NCBI RefSeq assembly: GCF_000190755.2
Contig: NZ_JH109152.1
Location: forward strand, 1,719,774 to 1,783,773
Origin: Methylobacter tundripaludum SV96
GTDB lineage: Bacteria; Pseudomonadota; Gammaproteobacteria; Methylococcales; Methylomonadaceae
Length of the DNA: 64,000 bases
Direction of reading: 5' to 3'
Shown here: piece by piece, positions 25,680-35,220 of the stretch
How the letters are laid out: each line of letters begins with the position of its first letter
Numbering within the stretch: the stretch's first letter is position 1
The notes under the pieces: generated by a model
The model's input: the letters and a program-made list of their open reading frames with translations, nothing else
The model's database searches: none
Told to the model about the DNA's origin: nothing
Program-made: the position numbers and the translations under genes

Positions 25680-27359
25680 TCAGTGTGATTCATTGACGCT
25701 CAACATGATGTTTCCAAAAACAATTTCATTCTCGACGATTTGAAAAACACCTTTACCTCGTTCTTCGTTATTTTTCCAAACTGCATTTCCAATCTGGATT
25801 TCGGCGCCGGCATGAACAGCCTCTTCGACAATAACCTGGACATGCTCGGCAAGAGTCATTTCCGACAGAAGATGGGTTCGGTCGACATGAAGCCGGGTGC
25901 AATCCATTTCAATTTTTTCCCTGGTGTGGAGGGCTTTGTTTAATAAGCCGTTTTTGTCTTTTTCAGGATGCGCCAGAACAAAGGCGATAATCTTCTTCAG
26001 GTCCTCCTGTTCCTTTTCAAGAGCCTCAATCTCAAGCTTAAGCCGGTCCTGTTCAGCCTGAAGGTAAGGGTTAAAACCTGCCCTGACCTTGGTTACAAAA
26101 CCCGCGCTCGAACCGATTATGGCTGTTTTTACCAGGTCCGATGCACTGGTAATGCCGCCGATGATGCGGCCTTTTTTTCCGACGGATTTCCCCACCAACA
26201 CCCGATTAAGTGCGGTCAAATGGTTATGCATGGAGAATTCTTCAATAATAATATCTACGCCCGCTTCCATACAGGCGTTTTCGGCAAAGTGCGCGCTGAT
26301 TGAACCTTTGCTGATAATTATCGCGTTAAAGGTAGACACTTCGTTTGGATCGCCGCTATGTTCGCTATGACCGATCACGCCGCCTTTTATAACGATATTT
26401 CCACCCGCTTCAATTTCTGCCGCTTCGACGGTCCCTCCCACGAACACATCTCCAGTCGCGTGGATTTTCATCCCGTCCTTGACGTCGCCTTTGATATTGA
26501 TCGTGCCATCGAAACTCATGTTTCCGGTTGAAATATCCACCAGCGACAGCGCGATGGTAGGTTCCACCACAACGCCATTAGGAACCAACTTGGGTTGACC
26601 GGCGATCGCAGCCAACAGTAGGGAGTTATTATCCGGGTCGAGTTCGGCATCAGTATCCAATTCTACGCCTTGTAGCCCCGGGGCAAACTGTACGTCCTGC
26701 CCAGGTTGAGGCATAAGCGCTTGCCCGGTAATGTCCCAGCCTTTTTTACCTTCGGTGGGCGGGGTACGGCACATCAGCGGATCGCCGGGCTTTACCACAA
26801 TAAGCTGCCCAAGATCGCGGTAGTTAGCGATACCGCGCTCGTTGACCTGGGGTTTCCGTTCTCTTATTTGCGGTATCAGGCTTTGAAACCGCGCGTCAAT
26901 GCCCCGTACGGGGCGCAACCCTTGAGCGATGATACGTTCTGTGGCGTAGCCTTCCTTTAAGGCCGCCTCGATTTCTTTTATCATGACGCCTCTGACGACC
27001 CCTTTTTCCTGCAAAGCCAGCTGGATTTGAAATAAAGCGACGGGGGCGCCCCCGTATGGAGGGATTAAAGTAAGCCTGGCGGTCATTTTGTCGTCGTCAA
27101 TTTTGAGTGTACATCCGCCATCCCGGCGCTCGCCAATTTCCAGCACAAAACCCTCGCCAGGACTGTTGTACCGTTTTACCAGGTTTGAGAGTGCGTTTTC
27201 ATGCAGAAACAGATTGGACAAGCCTTGCTTAGCCAATGTCGCTTTGATTGTTGCTTCATCCAGCAGAGGTTTGCACTCACTCGCTTCAAATGTTGCGAGC
27301 AACTTGCCGTCATCGCTCAGCTTAAATGTCAGTCCATCTGTAGGTGACGCATCATTCAC
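25680..27359 (-). CDS. FapA family protein (DUF342)
   Basis: The 559-residue protein shows an N-terminal alpha/beta region, the DUF342 core (DPLMCRTPPTEGKKGWDITG), then a parallel beta-helix (MSFDGTINIKGDVKDGMKIH; GDVFVGGTVEAAEIEAGGNI; VGKKGRIIGGI) and a C-terminal coiled coil (LKLEIEALEKEQEDLKKI). FapA-like proteins act as bactofilin-like or polymer-associated scaffolds, with unclear roles in flagella, pili or polarity. The start is GTG 27359, with AAGGAG 8 bases upstream. The nearest upstream feature on this strand is the terminator at 27615-27651. Confidence 0.9.
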   Translation of the reverse strand: MNDASPTDGLTFKLSDDGKLLATFEASECKPLLDEATIKATLAKQGLSNLFLHENALSNLVKRYNSPGEGFVLEIGERRDGGCTLKIDDDKMTARLTLIPPYGGAPVALFQIQLALQEKGVVRGVMIKEIEAALKEGYATERIIAQGLRPVRGIDARFQSLIPQIRERKPQVNERGIANYRDLGQLIVVKPGDPLMCRTPPTEGKKGWDITGQALMPQPGQDVQFAPGLQGVELDTDAELDPDNNSLLLAAIAGQPKLVPNGVVVEPTIALSLVDISTGNMSFDGTINIKGDVKDGMKIHATGDVFVGGTVEAAEIEAGGNIVIKGGVIGHSEHSGDPNEVSTFNAIIISKGSISAHFAENACMEAGVDIIIEEFSMHNHLTALNRVLVGKSVGKKGRIIGGITSASDLVKTAIIGSSAGFVTKVRAGFNPYLQAEQDRLKLEIEALEKEQEDLKKIIAFVLAHPEKDKNGLLNKALHTREKIEMDCTRLHVDRTHLLSEMTLAEHVQVIVEEAVHAGAEIQIGNAVWKNNEERGKGVFQIVENEIVFGNIMLSVNESH

Positions 27360-27614
27360 AGCTTGCTCCTTGGAGAATTATTGCGGCCTATCAAGAATAA
27401 AAATATTGAAAAACCAGCCATTTTTTATCAATCCGAACATCATCACCAACAGTAGGCGAAAAACGAAAGCAATGTTTAATTAACAAGATAATCTAGTTTG
27501 AAGGGTAGCACATTATTAAAAAACCACTTAATGGCAGGAAAACCAAGGGGCAGGTTTATCCGCATCGGGATGTGCGAATGGTCGATTACAGTGTGAGTAC
27601 ACGGTGCTGATTTC

Positions 27615-27651
27615 AAAAAAAAGTCCCAGAACACGGGGGTGTGCTGGGACT
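27615..27651 (-). terminator. Rho-independent terminator on the minus strand
   Basis: A 13-bp stem with one mismatch (AGTCCCAGAACAC / GTGTGCTGGGACT, 27622-27651) around GGGG is followed on the minus strand by eight T (27615-27622). No protein gene is seen upstream on that strand before the his operon, so it must end an RNA starting within about 27.65-28.0 kb. Confidence 0.75.
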
Positions 27652-27760
27652 AAAAATCGCCGGTTTGGTTGGCATTTCGTTCCATCCTTGGCAACATCCT
27701 ATTGAACTTTCTTAAAATCCGTCTCCTATTTTGGCGACATGGCTATTGTCTCAAAAAATA
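27615..27760 (-). ncRNA. Candidate small RNA with several GGA motifs ending at the terminator
   Basis: The minus strand upstream of the terminator has GGA at least five times in about 75 bases (ATAGGAGACGGATT, ATAGGATGTTG, AAGGATGGAACG). CsrA-binding RNAs of the RsmY/RsmZ/CsrB type have repeated GGA and a strong terminator. The 5' end is only a guess; no promoter or GacA box was firmly found. The gap 27360-28005 contains nothing else of note except the leader and promoter of hisB on the plus strand. Confidence 0.35.
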
Positions 27761-28005
27761 ACCACAAAAAAAGCCAGTCAAAGCTGAAGATAATGTACGC
27801 TCAAAATTACATCGACATCGCGGCCTGAGCAGGCTCGGCCATTGCGCGGGTCTGTCCAATTGCTCATCAAAAACATCGTCTTCTCCGTAACCGGACCAGC
27901 GTCCATGAACCGTTTTATAAACTGCACATTTACAAATAACAAACACTGCAAAATCTTGCTTGTCATAGTAAAATGCCGACAGACTTTAATATACATAATG
28001 CAAAC

Positions 28006-28599
28006 ATGGATCAACGTACTGCAGAAATAGAGCGAAATACGCTTGAAACTCAAATCAAAATTAAAATCAACCTGGATGGATCGGGTAAAACCTCATTTTC
28101 GACGGGCGTACCCTTTCTTGAGCACATGCTCGATCAAATTGCCAGACACGGCTTGATTGACATGGATATTGTAGCCAAAGGCGATTTGGATATTGATGAC
28201 CACCACACTGTTGAAGACATCGGCATTACCTTAGGCCAGGCGTTTGCTAAAGCCATGCAAGACAAAAAAGGCATTGTTCGTTACGGACATGCCTACGTAC
28301 CGTTGGATGAAGCATTGTCGCGAGTCGTCATCGATTTTTCCGGACGCCCCGGCTTGTTTTATGAGGTTAAATACCCGAAAGCCATGATCGGCCGTTTTGA
28401 CGTTGATTTGTTCCGCGAGTTTTTTCAAGGCTTTGTCAACCATGCCGGCGTAACGTTGCATATCGACAACTTGAAAGGCGCAAACGCCCATCACGTCGCC
28501 GAAACCATTTTTAAAGCCATGGGCCGCGCCATCCGCATGGCGATTACCGCCGACCCGCGCATGGCGGGCATGATGCCGTCAACCAAAGGCAGCCTTTAA
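28006..28599 (+). CDS. hisB: Imidazoleglycerol-phosphate dehydratase
   Basis: The 197-residue monofunctional enzyme catalyses the sixth step of histidine synthesis. Metal-binding motifs are seen in [28 protein letters not shown] and [20 protein letters not shown]. The start is placed at ATG 28006 ([15 protein letters not shown]); the upstream in-frame ATG at 27973 has no support. It is the first gene of the run hisB-hisH-hisA-hisF-hisI-hisE, with a 16-bp gap to hisH. Confidence 0.97.
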   Translation: MDQRTAEIERNTLETQIKIKINLDGSGKTSFSTGVPFLEHMLDQIARHGLIDMDIVAKGDLDIDDHHTVEDIGITLGQAFAKAMQDKKGIVRYGHAYVPLDEALSRVVIDFSGRPGLFYEVKYPKAMIGRFDVDLFREFFQGFVNHAGVTLHIDNLKGANAHHVAETIFKAMGRAIRMAITADPRMAGMMPSTKGSL

Positions 28600-28615
28600 C
28601 CTTCCCGTATTTCTT

Positions 28616-29260
28616 ATGTCTTCTGTCGCTGTAATTGATTATGGAATGGGTAATCTGCATTCAATCGTGAAGGCCCTGCAACATGCAGCGCCTGAAGTCG
28701 ATGTTGTTTGTGTGTCCGATGCCGATTCGATCCTTCGCGCTGACCGGGTGGTTTTTCCCGGTGTCGGCGCGATACGGGATTGTATGCAGGCGCTCAATCA
28801 ATTGGGCTTATCCGATGTTATCCAACAGGTTGCCAAAAGCAAGCCTTTACTGGGAATTTGCTTAGGCATGCAAGCCTTATTGAGCGACAGCGAAGAAAAC
28901 GGCGGCATAAAATGCCTGGACGTTTTTTCCGGGCATGTCGTACATTTCCCCGAATCATTAAAAGACAGCGACGGAAATTCCCTGAAAATTCCGCACATGG
29001 GCTGGAATGAAGTTCATCAGCTGCAACAACATCCGCTATGGGAAAATATTCCCCAAGACAGTCGCTTTTATTTCGTGCATAGTTATTATGCCCAGCCGAA
29101 TGATGCAGCGATAATGGCGGCGACTACGCAATACCCGGATGCATTTACCTGCGCTTTGGCACAAGATAATGTTTTTGCCGTACAATTTCACCCTGAAAAA
29201 AGCCAGGCAGTTGGTTTGCAACTGTTGGAGAATTTTATGCATTGGGATGGGCAAGCATAG
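28616..29260 (+). CDS. hisH: Imidazole glycerol phosphate synthase, glutamine amidotransferase subunit
   Basis: The protein has 214 residues. It supplies ammonia to HisF. The catalytic Cys lies in LLGICLGMQALL, and the His/Glu pair in AVQFHPEKSQ. IDYGMGNLHSIVKAL at the start and VFPGVGAIRDCMQ are typical. It is separated from hisA by 93 bases that include a TATAAT near 29317, so an internal promoter is possible but unproved. Confidence 0.97.
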   Translation: MSSVAVIDYGMGNLHSIVKALQHAAPEVDVVCVSDADSILRADRVVFPGVGAIRDCMQALNQLGLSDVIQQVAKSKPLLGICLGMQALLSDSEENGGIKCLDVFSGHVVHFPESLKDSDGNSLKIPHMGWNEVHQLQQHPLWENIPQDSRFYFVHSYYAQPNDAAIMAATTQYPDAFTCALAQDNVFAVQFHPEKSQAVGLQLLENFMHWDGQA

Positions 29261-29353
29261 GGATGAATTCACTTGTACCCTCTGGGTATTTCGTCTTTGG
29301 GCAGATAAATCCGCCCCTATAATAATTACACGCCGCTGAGGATTTTATAAGTT

Positions 29354-30088
29354 ATGTTGCTAATACCTGCAATCGATTTAAAAGAAGGAAAATGTGTTCG
29401 TTTGCGTCAGGGACGAATGGATGATAATACGATTTTTTCCGATGACCCGGTCGCTGTAGCAGGCAAATGGGTTGCCGCGGGCGCAAAAAGAATCCATTTG
29501 GTTGACCTGGATGGCGCGTTTGCCGGAAAACCAAGAAATGCCGACGTGATTCATGCCATCGTCGAAGCCTACCCCAATGTGCCGGTGCAGATAGGCGGCG
29601 GCATTCGCGATGAAGAAACTATCCAGGCTTATCTTAATGCCGGCGTGGAATACGTCATTATCGGCACCAAGGCGGTTAACGAGCCGCATTTTGTCAGGGA
29701 TATGGCGCTGGAATATCCGCGTCACATCATCGTCGGGCTGGATGCAAAAGACGGCAAGGTAGCCATTGACGGCTGGTCCAAACTGTCCAAACATGATGTG
29801 ATCGATATGGCCCAGCACTTTGAGGAATACGGCGTCGAGGCCATTATCTACACCGATATTTCCAGGGACGGCATGATGTCCGGCGTTAATGTCGAGGCGA
29901 CAGCGAAATTAGCCCGCGCGATTCGGATTCCGGTTATCGCTTCCGGCGGCATTACCAATATGGATGACATCAGGGCCTTGGGCGCTGTTGCAAGTGACGG
30001 CATTATGGGCGCCATCACCGGCAGGGCGATTTACGAAGGCACCCTGGATTTTGAAGCGGCCGAAAAATTAGCAGAATCATTTGAATAG
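29354..30088 (+). CDS. hisA: Phosphoribosylformimino-5-aminoimidazole carboxamide ribotide isomerase
   Basis: The 244-residue TIM barrel isomerises ProFAR to [24 protein letters not shown] carries the first catalytic Asp, [12 protein letters not shown] the second; the phosphate-binding ends are [12 protein letters not shown] and [11 protein letters not shown]. hisF starts three bases after the stop. Confidence 0.97.
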   Translation: MLLIPAIDLKEGKCVRLRQGRMDDNTIFSDDPVAVAGKWVAAGAKRIHLVDLDGAFAGKPRNADVIHAIVEAYPNVPVQIGGGIRDEETIQAYLNAGVEYVIIGTKAVNEPHFVRDMALEYPRHIIVGLDAKDGKVAIDGWSKLSKHDVIDMAQHFEEYGVEAIIYTDISRDGMMSGVNVEATAKLARAIRIPVIASGGITNMDDIRALGAVASDGIMGAITGRAIYEGTLDFEAAEKLAESFE

Positions 30089-30090
30089 CC

Positions 30091-30864
30091 ATGAGTTTAG
30101 CCAAACGCATTATTCCCTGCCTGGATGTCGATAATGGCCGCGTCGTTAAAGGCGTAAAATTTGTCGATATTCGCGATGCCGGCGACCCGGTAGAAATCGC
30201 CAGACGCTATGACCGCGAAGGCGCGGATGAAATCACTTTTCTGGACATTACCGCCACCCATGACAATCGGGACACCATTGTTCATGTCGTTGAGCAGGTG
30301 GCCAGCGAGGTTTTTATTCCGCTGACGGTCGGCGGCGGCATTAGGACACTGGACGATATTCGCCGCATGTTGAATGCGGGAGCCGATAAAGTCGGCATTA
30401 ACAGCGCGGCGGTTGCAAACCCGGAATTTGTCCGCGAGGCGGCGGAGCGTTTCGGCTCGCAATGCATCGTGGTCGCCATAGACGCCAAAAAAGTCAGTCA
30501 AGCAGGCGAACCCAGTCGATGGGAGATTTTTACCCACGGCGGCCGCAAGCCGACAGGTATTGACGCCATTGCCTGGGCAAAAAAAATGGTCGACTACGGC
30601 GCCGGGGAAATCCTGCTGACCAGCATGGACAGGGACGGAACCCGCGAAGGTTTCGATTTGCCGTTGACCCGCGCCATTAGCGAGGCGGTACCCGTGCCGG
30701 TGATTGCATCCGGCGGCGTAGGCAATCTCGATCACCTGGCTGACGGCATTATTGAAGGCAAGGCGGATGCGGTGTTGGCTGCCAGTATTTTCCATTTTGC
30801 CGAATACACCATTGAACAGGCAAAACGGCATATGGCCTCACGCGGTATAGAGGTGCGCCTGTGA
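30091..30864 (+). CDS. hisF: Imidazole glycerol phosphate synthase, cyclase subunit
   Basis: The 257-residue TIM barrel forms imidazole glycerol phosphate and AICAR with His[54 protein letters not shown] and [13 protein letters not shown] carry the two catalytic Asp and the phosphate loops. The stop overlaps hisI by four bases. Confidence 0.97.
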   Translation: MSLAKRIIPCLDVDNGRVVKGVKFVDIRDAGDPVEIARRYDREGADEITFLDITATHDNRDTIVHVVEQVASEVFIPLTVGGGIRTLDDIRRMLNAGADKVGINSAAVANPEFVREAAERFGSQCIVVAIDAKKVSQAGEPSRWEIFTHGGRKPTGIDAIAWAKKMVDYGAGEILLTSMDRDGTREGFDLPLTRAISEAVPVPVIASGGVGNLDHLADGIIEGKADAVLAASIFHFAEYTIEQAKRHMASRGIEVRL

Positions 30865-31253
30865 GTGCATCTTGGCTGGACGAGATACGCTGGACCGAGG
30901 ACGGTCTGGTGCCGGTTATTGCGCAACAGGCGGAAACCGGAAAAGTATTGATGTTCGCCTGGATGAATCGTGAGTCATTAGCGTTAACCGTTGCCGAAGG
31001 TTATGCGGTTTACTGGTCGAGGTCGCGCGGAAGATTATGGCGCAAAGGCGAAGAATCCGGAAACAGGCAGAAAATATTAGGTATATTTCAGGATTGCGAT
31101 GAAGACGTAATTCTGCTTAAAATTGAACAAGAGGGCGGCATTGCCTGCCACACCGGTCGTGAAAGCTGTTTTTATCGCAGCTTGGTTGACGGGCAATGGC
31201 AAGCCGTCGAGCCGGTTTTGAAAGATCCCGAAACTATTTATAAAAAATCATGA
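30861..31253 (+). CDS. hisI: Phosphoribosyl-AMP cyclohydrolase
   Basis: The 130-residue monofunctional enzyme opens the adenine ring of PR-AMP. Metal and active-site motifs are [50 protein letters not shown] and [12 protein letters not shown]. It overlaps both hisF and hisE by four bases (ATGA), showing translational coupling. Confidence 0.97.
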   Translation: MSASWLDEIRWTEDGLVPVIAQQAETGKVLMFAWMNRESLALTVAEGYAVYWSRSRGRLWRKGEESGNRQKILGIFQDCDEDVILLKIEQEGGIACHTGRESCFYRSLVDGQWQAVEPVLKDPETIYKKS

Positions 31254-31567
31254 GCGACGTATTACAACAACTGGCGCAAATTCTGGAACAGCGTAAACTG
31301 GAAACTGCCGATAAATCATACGTAGCCAGTCTGTATGCCAAAGGACTGGACAGCATACTGAAAAAAATCGGCGAAGAAGCGACGGAAACCGTCATCGCAG
31401 CTAAAGGCGGCGATAAAAAACAGATTATTTATGAAACTGCCGATTTGTGGTTTCATTGCATGGTGTTGCTGGCCGATCAGGGACTGGGGCCGGATGATGT
31501 ATTGCAGGAACTGCAACGTCGTTTCGGCTTGTCCGGTCTGGAAGAAAAGGCGCAACGTAACAAGTAA
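31250..31567 (+). CDS. hisE: Phosphoribosyl-ATP pyrophosphatase
   Basis: The 105-residue all-alpha MazG-like enzyme hydrolyses PR-ATP to [24 protein letters not shown] and [17 protein letters not shown] hold the acidic metal ligands. It is the last his gene here; hisG, hisD and hisC are not in the window. Two copies of TTGCCTTGCAA followed by GTCTCC stand between it and tatA (31570-31620). Confidence 0.96.
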   Translation: MSDVLQQLAQILEQRKLETADKSYVASLYAKGLDSILKKIGEEATETVIAAKGGDKKQIIYETADLWFHCMVLLADQGLGPDDVLQELQRRFGLSGLEEKAQRNK

Positions 31568-31622
31568 AGACTTTGCCTTGCAAGGTCTCCAGCAAATAAG
31601 GCGTTGCCTTGCAACGTCTCCA
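31568..31622. repeat. Short direct repeat between hisE and tatA
   Basis: TTTGCCTTGCAAGGTCTCCA and TTGCCTTGCAACGTCTCCA recur 33-34 bases apart; each contains a CCTTGCAAGG or GTTGC...GCAAC palindrome. No T-run follows, so it is not a clear terminator. It may act as a processing or attenuating structure between the two operons. Confidence 0.5.
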
Positions 31623-31635
31623 TTGGAGTTAAAAA

Positions 31636-31848
31636 ATGGGTCTCAGCGTTACTCACTTATTAGTTGTATTAGCCATCGTCATTGTTGTTTTCGGCACCAA
31701 GCGTTTACGCAATATCGGCACCGATTTGGGCGGAGCCATCAAAGGCTTTCGCACGGCCATCAAAGAAGGCGAGGAAGACAAGCCGGCCGCAGATAAAGGT
31801 GAAGCCATTGAGGGCGAAGTCACTTCCAAAAAAACCGATAAAGATTAA
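31636..31848 (+). CDS. tatA: Sec-independent translocase subunit TatA
   Basis: The 70-residue protein has one N-terminal helix ([19 protein letters not shown]), the FG hinge and an amphipathic helix ([19 protein letters not shown]), then a charged tail. It forms the pore of the twin-arginine pathway. GGAG precedes the ATG by seven bases. tatB begins five bases after its stop. Confidence 0.95.
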   Translation: MGLSVTHLLVVLAIVIVVFGTKRLRNIGTDLGGAIKGFRTAIKEGEEDKPAADKGEAIEGEVTSKKTDKD

Positions 31849-31853
31849 TTCCT

Positions 31854-32237
31854 ATGTTTGATGTAGGATTCTCGGAACTTTGTCTGATCGGTCTGGTCAG
31901 CTTATTGGTGATAGGTCCTGAAAGATTGCCCAAGGTGGCCAGGCTTGCAGGGTTCTGGCTGGGTAAAACACGCAGCATGGTGGCTTCCGTCAAGGAAGAA
32001 ATCAAGCTGGAACTGCAAGCCGAAGAATTGCGCCAGATATTCAAGGAGCAGTCCGGCATGGCAGAGGTTCAGCAAATTATTGACGAAACTTCCGACACGC
32101 TCAAATCCACGATTGACCCGTTGCCGACGACTTCAAGGGCGCAGGATGACCTGGATGCAGGAACCGTTCCCGAACCAGAGCAATACAAGGAGCAGTTGCC
32201 GACAGATATAACAACCGGACAACATGAGCCAAAGTAA
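31854..32237 (+). CDS. tatB: Sec-independent translocase subunit TatB
   Basis: The 127-residue protein reads [20 protein letters not shown] then [20 protein letters not shown], the conserved N-terminal helix and hinge of TatB. An amphipathic and acidic C-terminal region follows. It receives twin-arginine signal peptides together with TatC. Its end overlaps the start of tatC by 14 bases. Confidence 0.96.
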   Translation: MFDVGFSELCLIGLVSLLVIGPERLPKVARLAGFWLGKTRSMVASVKEEIKLELQAEELRQIFKEQSGMAEVQQIIDETSDTLKSTIDPLPTTSRAQDDLDAGTVPEPEQYKEQLPTDITTGQHEPK

Positions 32238-33036
32238 TTTTAATGAGACTGGAGAGCAGCCTTTTATCAGTCACCTGATTGAATTGCGCAACCGCTTGTT
32301 GCGAATGGTTTTATGCGTATTAGTCGTATTTTTAGGGCTGGCTTCATTCTCCAATGAAATCTACAGCTTCCTGGCCGGCCCCCTGCTACAGCACATGCCG
32401 AAAAACAGCACCATGATCGCTATTGATGTGGCCTCCCCGTTTTTCACACCATTTAAACTGGTGCTGGTAGTCTCGGTCTTTATTTCCGTTCCCTATATCC
32501 TTTATCAGTTCTGGGCGTTTGTCGCACCAGGCTTGTATAAACGGGAGCGGCGCATGATTTTGCCGTTGCTGATTGCCAGCACCCTGCTGTTTTATATGGG
32601 CGTGGCCTTTGCCTACTTCGTGGTTTTCCCGCTGGTTTTCGGCTTCTTGACCGCCGCCGCACCCGAAGGTGTAGCGGTAATGACCGATATTGCCAAGTAT
32701 CTCGATTTTGTTCTGGCCCTGTTTTTTGCGTTTGGCGTTTGCTTCGAGGTGCCGATATTCACCATCGTATTGGTCTGGACCGGACTGGTAACCCCCGCCG
32801 ACCTCGCCGATAAACGCCCTTATGTCATCGTCGGCGCGTTTATCGTAGGGGCTGTTTTAACGCCTCCCGATGCCATCTCGCAAACATTATTAGCGGTACC
32901 GATGTGGATGCTGTTTGAGCTGGGCTTGGTCTGCTCCCGACTTTTTGCACCCAAGCCTGATGGCGATTATCAATCGCCCGATGATGCCGAAATGGAAGCC
33001 AGACTGGATAAGATTGAACGGCAGGAAGACGAGTAA
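32224..33036 (+). CDS. tatC: Sec-independent translocase subunit TatC
   Basis: The 270-residue membrane protein with six helices carries the family sequences [14 protein letters not shown] at the start, [28 protein letters not shown] and [16 protein letters not shown]. It recognises twin-arginine signals. The gene ends the tatABC operon. The gap 33037-33409 behind it holds only a weak 70-codon frame and the csp leader. Confidence 0.97.
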   Translation: MSQSNFNETGEQPFISHLIELRNRLLRMVLCVLVVFLGLASFSNEIYSFLAGPLLQHMPKNSTMIAIDVASPFFTPFKLVLVVSVFISVPYILYQFWAFVAPGLYKRERRMILPLLIASTLLFYMGVAFAYFVVFPLVFGFLTAAAPEGVAVMTDIAKYLDFVLALFFAFGVCFEVPIFTIVLVWTGLVTPADLADKRPYVIVGAFIVGAVLTPPDAISQTLLAVPMWMLFELGLVCSRLFAPKPDGDYQSPDDAEMEARLDKIERQEDE

Positions 33037-33409
33037 TTAAGGCACATACCGAAGCCGTGAGCACTTATTAAAAGCGCTTGGGCAAGTCCCGGTTCTCAGG
33101 TGTTCAACCAATGATTGCTAAAATTTGGGTATTAACCTATCGCCCCACACAACCGACAGCTTGCGAATGAATGACAGCGTCACACTTTCTCCCGCCGTAA
33201 GTAATAATCACCTGCCAAGCAATCCCGAATCTTTAACGCCGGACGGCTTTTTATACAATCTGCTGATGACAGTATCATCAAAAAAACAGTACAATACCCT
33301 GCGTCAGAAAACAGATGTTGAGTTAAGGGATTCCTAAATTGTTAGGTTGTCCGGTTATCAATGTTGTAGTTCTGTGTTAACCGTAAGTTTTTATTTTAGG
33401 AGTTTCAAA

Positions 33410-33613
33410 ATGGCAACAGGCACTGTAAAGTGGTTTAACAACACGAAGGGTTTTGGTTTTATTGCACCTGCTGATGGCGGCGAAGATGTTTTTGTTCACC
33501 ATTCAGTTATTCAGGGCGAAGGCTTCAAAACTTTGACTGAAGGCGACACGGTCACTTTTGACATCGAATCAGGTCCAAAAGGCTTAACTGCTGCTAATGT
33601 TTATTCCAAATAA
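33410..33613 (+). CDS. Cold shock domain protein
   Basis: The 67-residue protein is a single cold shock domain: [20 protein letters not shown] carries RNP1 (KGFGFI) and VFVHHSVI carries RNP2. It binds single-stranded RNA and DNA. The start is ATG 33410, after TTTTAGGAG; the in-frame extension upstream is not family-like. The preceding 100 bases may be the 5' leader typical of such genes. Confidence 0.96.
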   Translation: MATGTVKWFNNTKGFGFIAPADGGEDVFVHHSVIQGEGFKTLTEGDTVTFDIESGPKGLTAANVYSK

Positions 33614-33630
33614 GGAATAGACAGCTTTAA

Positions 33631-33668
33631 AAAAAGCCCTTGCGATTCACATCGCAAGGGCTTTTTTT
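33631..33668. terminator. Terminator of the csp gene (bidirectional)
   Basis: Arms AAAAAGCCCTTGCGAT and ATCGCAAGGGCTTTTT are perfect complements around TCAC, with A and T runs on both sides. It can end the csp transcript on the plus strand and that of the convergent TM2 gene on the minus strand. Confidence 0.95.
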
Positions 33669-33689
33669 TGTCTTACTGCTTTAAGAAAG

Positions 33690-34118
33690 CTATTTTAAAG
33701 GACGACCTTTAGCATCTTTGTTGATCTGTCCGCCAAACAGCAAAATGCTTTCTATAAACCCCCAGAGCGCCGCAAATCCGGGCAATCCGGTTACGTAAAG
33801 TATCACCGTCAGCGTTAACTGTATAAAGGCCATCCGGTAAAAGCCCAGATAAAACCGGTGCGCCCCTGTCCAACCCAAAAATAACGCCAGCACAGCAGCC
33901 AGGTATTTATATTTTACGGCTTTAGGCGGTTCCAAATACGCGCCCACCAGAGTAATGTTGCTCGCAATTGTTCCATTAACATCAAAGTTAACATCATCGC
34001 CTTCATCCGGCGATACGTCCGCAACCCAATCATCTAAATGAAACGTAAACAACGCTCCTTCGGTTTTTATCACCCCGGCTTGCGAATCGGGATCATAAGT
34101 TTCAATCTGTCCAATCAT
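33690..34118 (-). CDS. TM2-domain membrane protein with cold-shock-like N-terminus
   Basis: Residues 1-58 look like a small beta-barrel of cold-shock type (MIGQIETYDPDSQAGVIKTE; FHLDDWVADVSPDEGDDVNF). Residues 65-142 are a TM2 domain (KYLAAVLALFLGWTGAHRFY and LGFYRMAFIQLTLTVILYVT) ending in LLFGGQINKDAKGRPLK. The function is unknown. It is convergent with the csp gene and shares its terminator. Confidence 0.8.
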   Translation of the reverse strand: MIGQIETYDPDSQAGVIKTEGALFTFHLDDWVADVSPDEGDDVNFDVNGTIASNITLVGAYLEPPKAVKYKYLAAVLALFLGWTGAHRFYLGFYRMAFIQLTLTVILYVTGLPGFAALWGFIESILLFGGQINKDAKGRPLK

Positions 34119-34209
34119 TTATCATCTACCTTTTAAAAGTGGACGCCCATCGGTCGCCCTTTATTCTCTGAGGCCCCTACAATACCGCCACAGCCAGTCT
34201 CAATCAAGA

Positions 34210-34656
34210 TCAATTATCGTCGCGTAAACGTACGGCTAAAACATCGCACAGCGCATGATGCAACACGCCGTTTGCGGTCGAACCCAGCAACAGGGCGAAA
34301 CCATGCCGACCGTGCGAGCCCACTACGATTAAATCTACCTTGTTTTCTTCAGCAACCCTGATTATTTCCAATTTAGGGCTGCCCGTTTCCATCCACCGAC
34401 AGTCTTCAGCAATATTGAGTTTGTCAGCCAAATTGGCCAGTCTCTTTTTTGCCGCCGCCATTAACTCGGCGGTTAAATCGAGATCAAAAGGAATGGTCGA
34501 TCCATAAGCCGCATCGGTAATCAACAAATTGTCCATCACATGCACAATGCTCAGTTTTGCCTGATATTTCTCGGATAAATCCTTCGCTCTATCGGCAACG
34601 GCCTCGCCGTGCTCGGAAAAGTCGGCCGCCAGTAATATATGTTTATAGCTTTCCAT
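34210..34656 (-). CDS. Universal stress protein (UspA family)
   Basis: The 148-residue protein has the Usp alpha/beta fold: YKHILLAADFSEHGEAVADR at the start, LSIVHVMDNLL and the ATP-binding end VDLIVVGSHGRHGFALLLGS with TANGVLHHALCDVLAVR. It is cytoplasmic and probably stress-induced. It lies eight bases downstream of the membrane protein gene at 34665, a likely operon. Confidence 0.93.
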   Translation of the reverse strand: MESYKHILLAADFSEHGEAVADRAKDLSEKYQAKLSIVHVMDNLLITDAAYGSTIPFDLDLTAELMAAAKKRLANLADKLNIAEDCRWMETGSPKLEIIRVAEENKVDLIVVGSHGRHGFALLLGSTANGVLHHALCDVLAVRLRDDN

Positions 34657-34664
34657 GATGCCTC

Positions 34665-35177
34665 CTATTTAACACCGGCAACTTCAGGAAACAATAAAGC
34701 CATCACCTGATAAGATCCCAGTATGTATAAAAACGCCAAGCCTAAACTAAAAGTCCAGGTTTGTCCCAGCGCATTGCGAAAAATATGCCCGGTAACCGCC
34801 CAATGCCAAATCATTAAAGCTATTGTTAGAATAAATGCCAGTACAGCGCCTCTTCCTATCATCATTGAGGCCATTCCCGGCAGGGCGAAAAAACTAATCA
34901 ACGCATCGGTACCCAGTATGGCGCAGCTCGTTTGATAAAATCGCTCCCGCTTTCGACTTACATATAACATCAGCCAGCTAAATCCGACGATCAACAAGGC
35001 TCCGACAATAGCCTGCAACAGCGAGTTAAGCCAGTCCGTACGGATACTTACCATTAAAAAACTGACGATAACATCAATAACGATCAACAGCCGCAACAAC
35101 CATACGGAAGGCGGTAAATCCTGCGGCCCTTTTTTAAACAGGCAAATATCAAATAATAGTTTTATGACTTCAAACAT
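34665..35177 (-). CDS. Conserved hypothetical membrane protein
   Basis: The 170-residue protein starts MFEVIKLLFDICLFKKGPQD and has four or five hydrophobic helices (LLIVIDVIVSFLMVSI; LLQAIVGALLIVGFSWLM; AVLAFILTIALMIWHWAV; FSLGLAFLYILGSY). I do not recognise a named family with certainty; it resembles small Yip1-like proteins of gammaproteobacteria. The usp gene follows closely. Confidence 0.6.
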   Translation of the reverse strand: MFEVIKLLFDICLFKKGPQDLPPSVWLLRLLIVIDVIVSFLMVSIRTDWLNSLLQAIVGALLIVGFSWLMLYVSRKRERFYQTSCAILGTDALISFFALPGMASMMIGRGAVLAFILTIALMIWHWAVTGHIFRNALGQTWTFSLGLAFLYILGSYQVMALLFPEVAGVK

Positions 35178-35194
35178 GATTTTTCCCTGTTAGC

Positions 35195-35214
35195 GGGCGA
35201 CCGGCCGGTCGCCC
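35195..35214. repeat. Perfect 20-bp palindrome (GGGCGACCGG half-site)
   Basis: GGGCGACCGG followed by its exact complement forms a 20-bp palindrome between the membrane protein gene and the ABC-F gene. A related half, CATCGGTCGCCC, is at about 34149-34160. This motif is a common dispersed repeat in many bacteria. Confidence 0.8.
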
Positions 35215-35220
35215 CTACGC

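Noticed and set aside
27743-28053. Two short minus-strand frames opposite hisB
   Set aside because: No motif; they cover the hisB leader and the candidate small RNA region.
33125-33337. 70-codon open frame before the csp gene
   Set aside because: No recognisable motif and no ribosome site; it probably lies in noncoding DNA and the csp leader.
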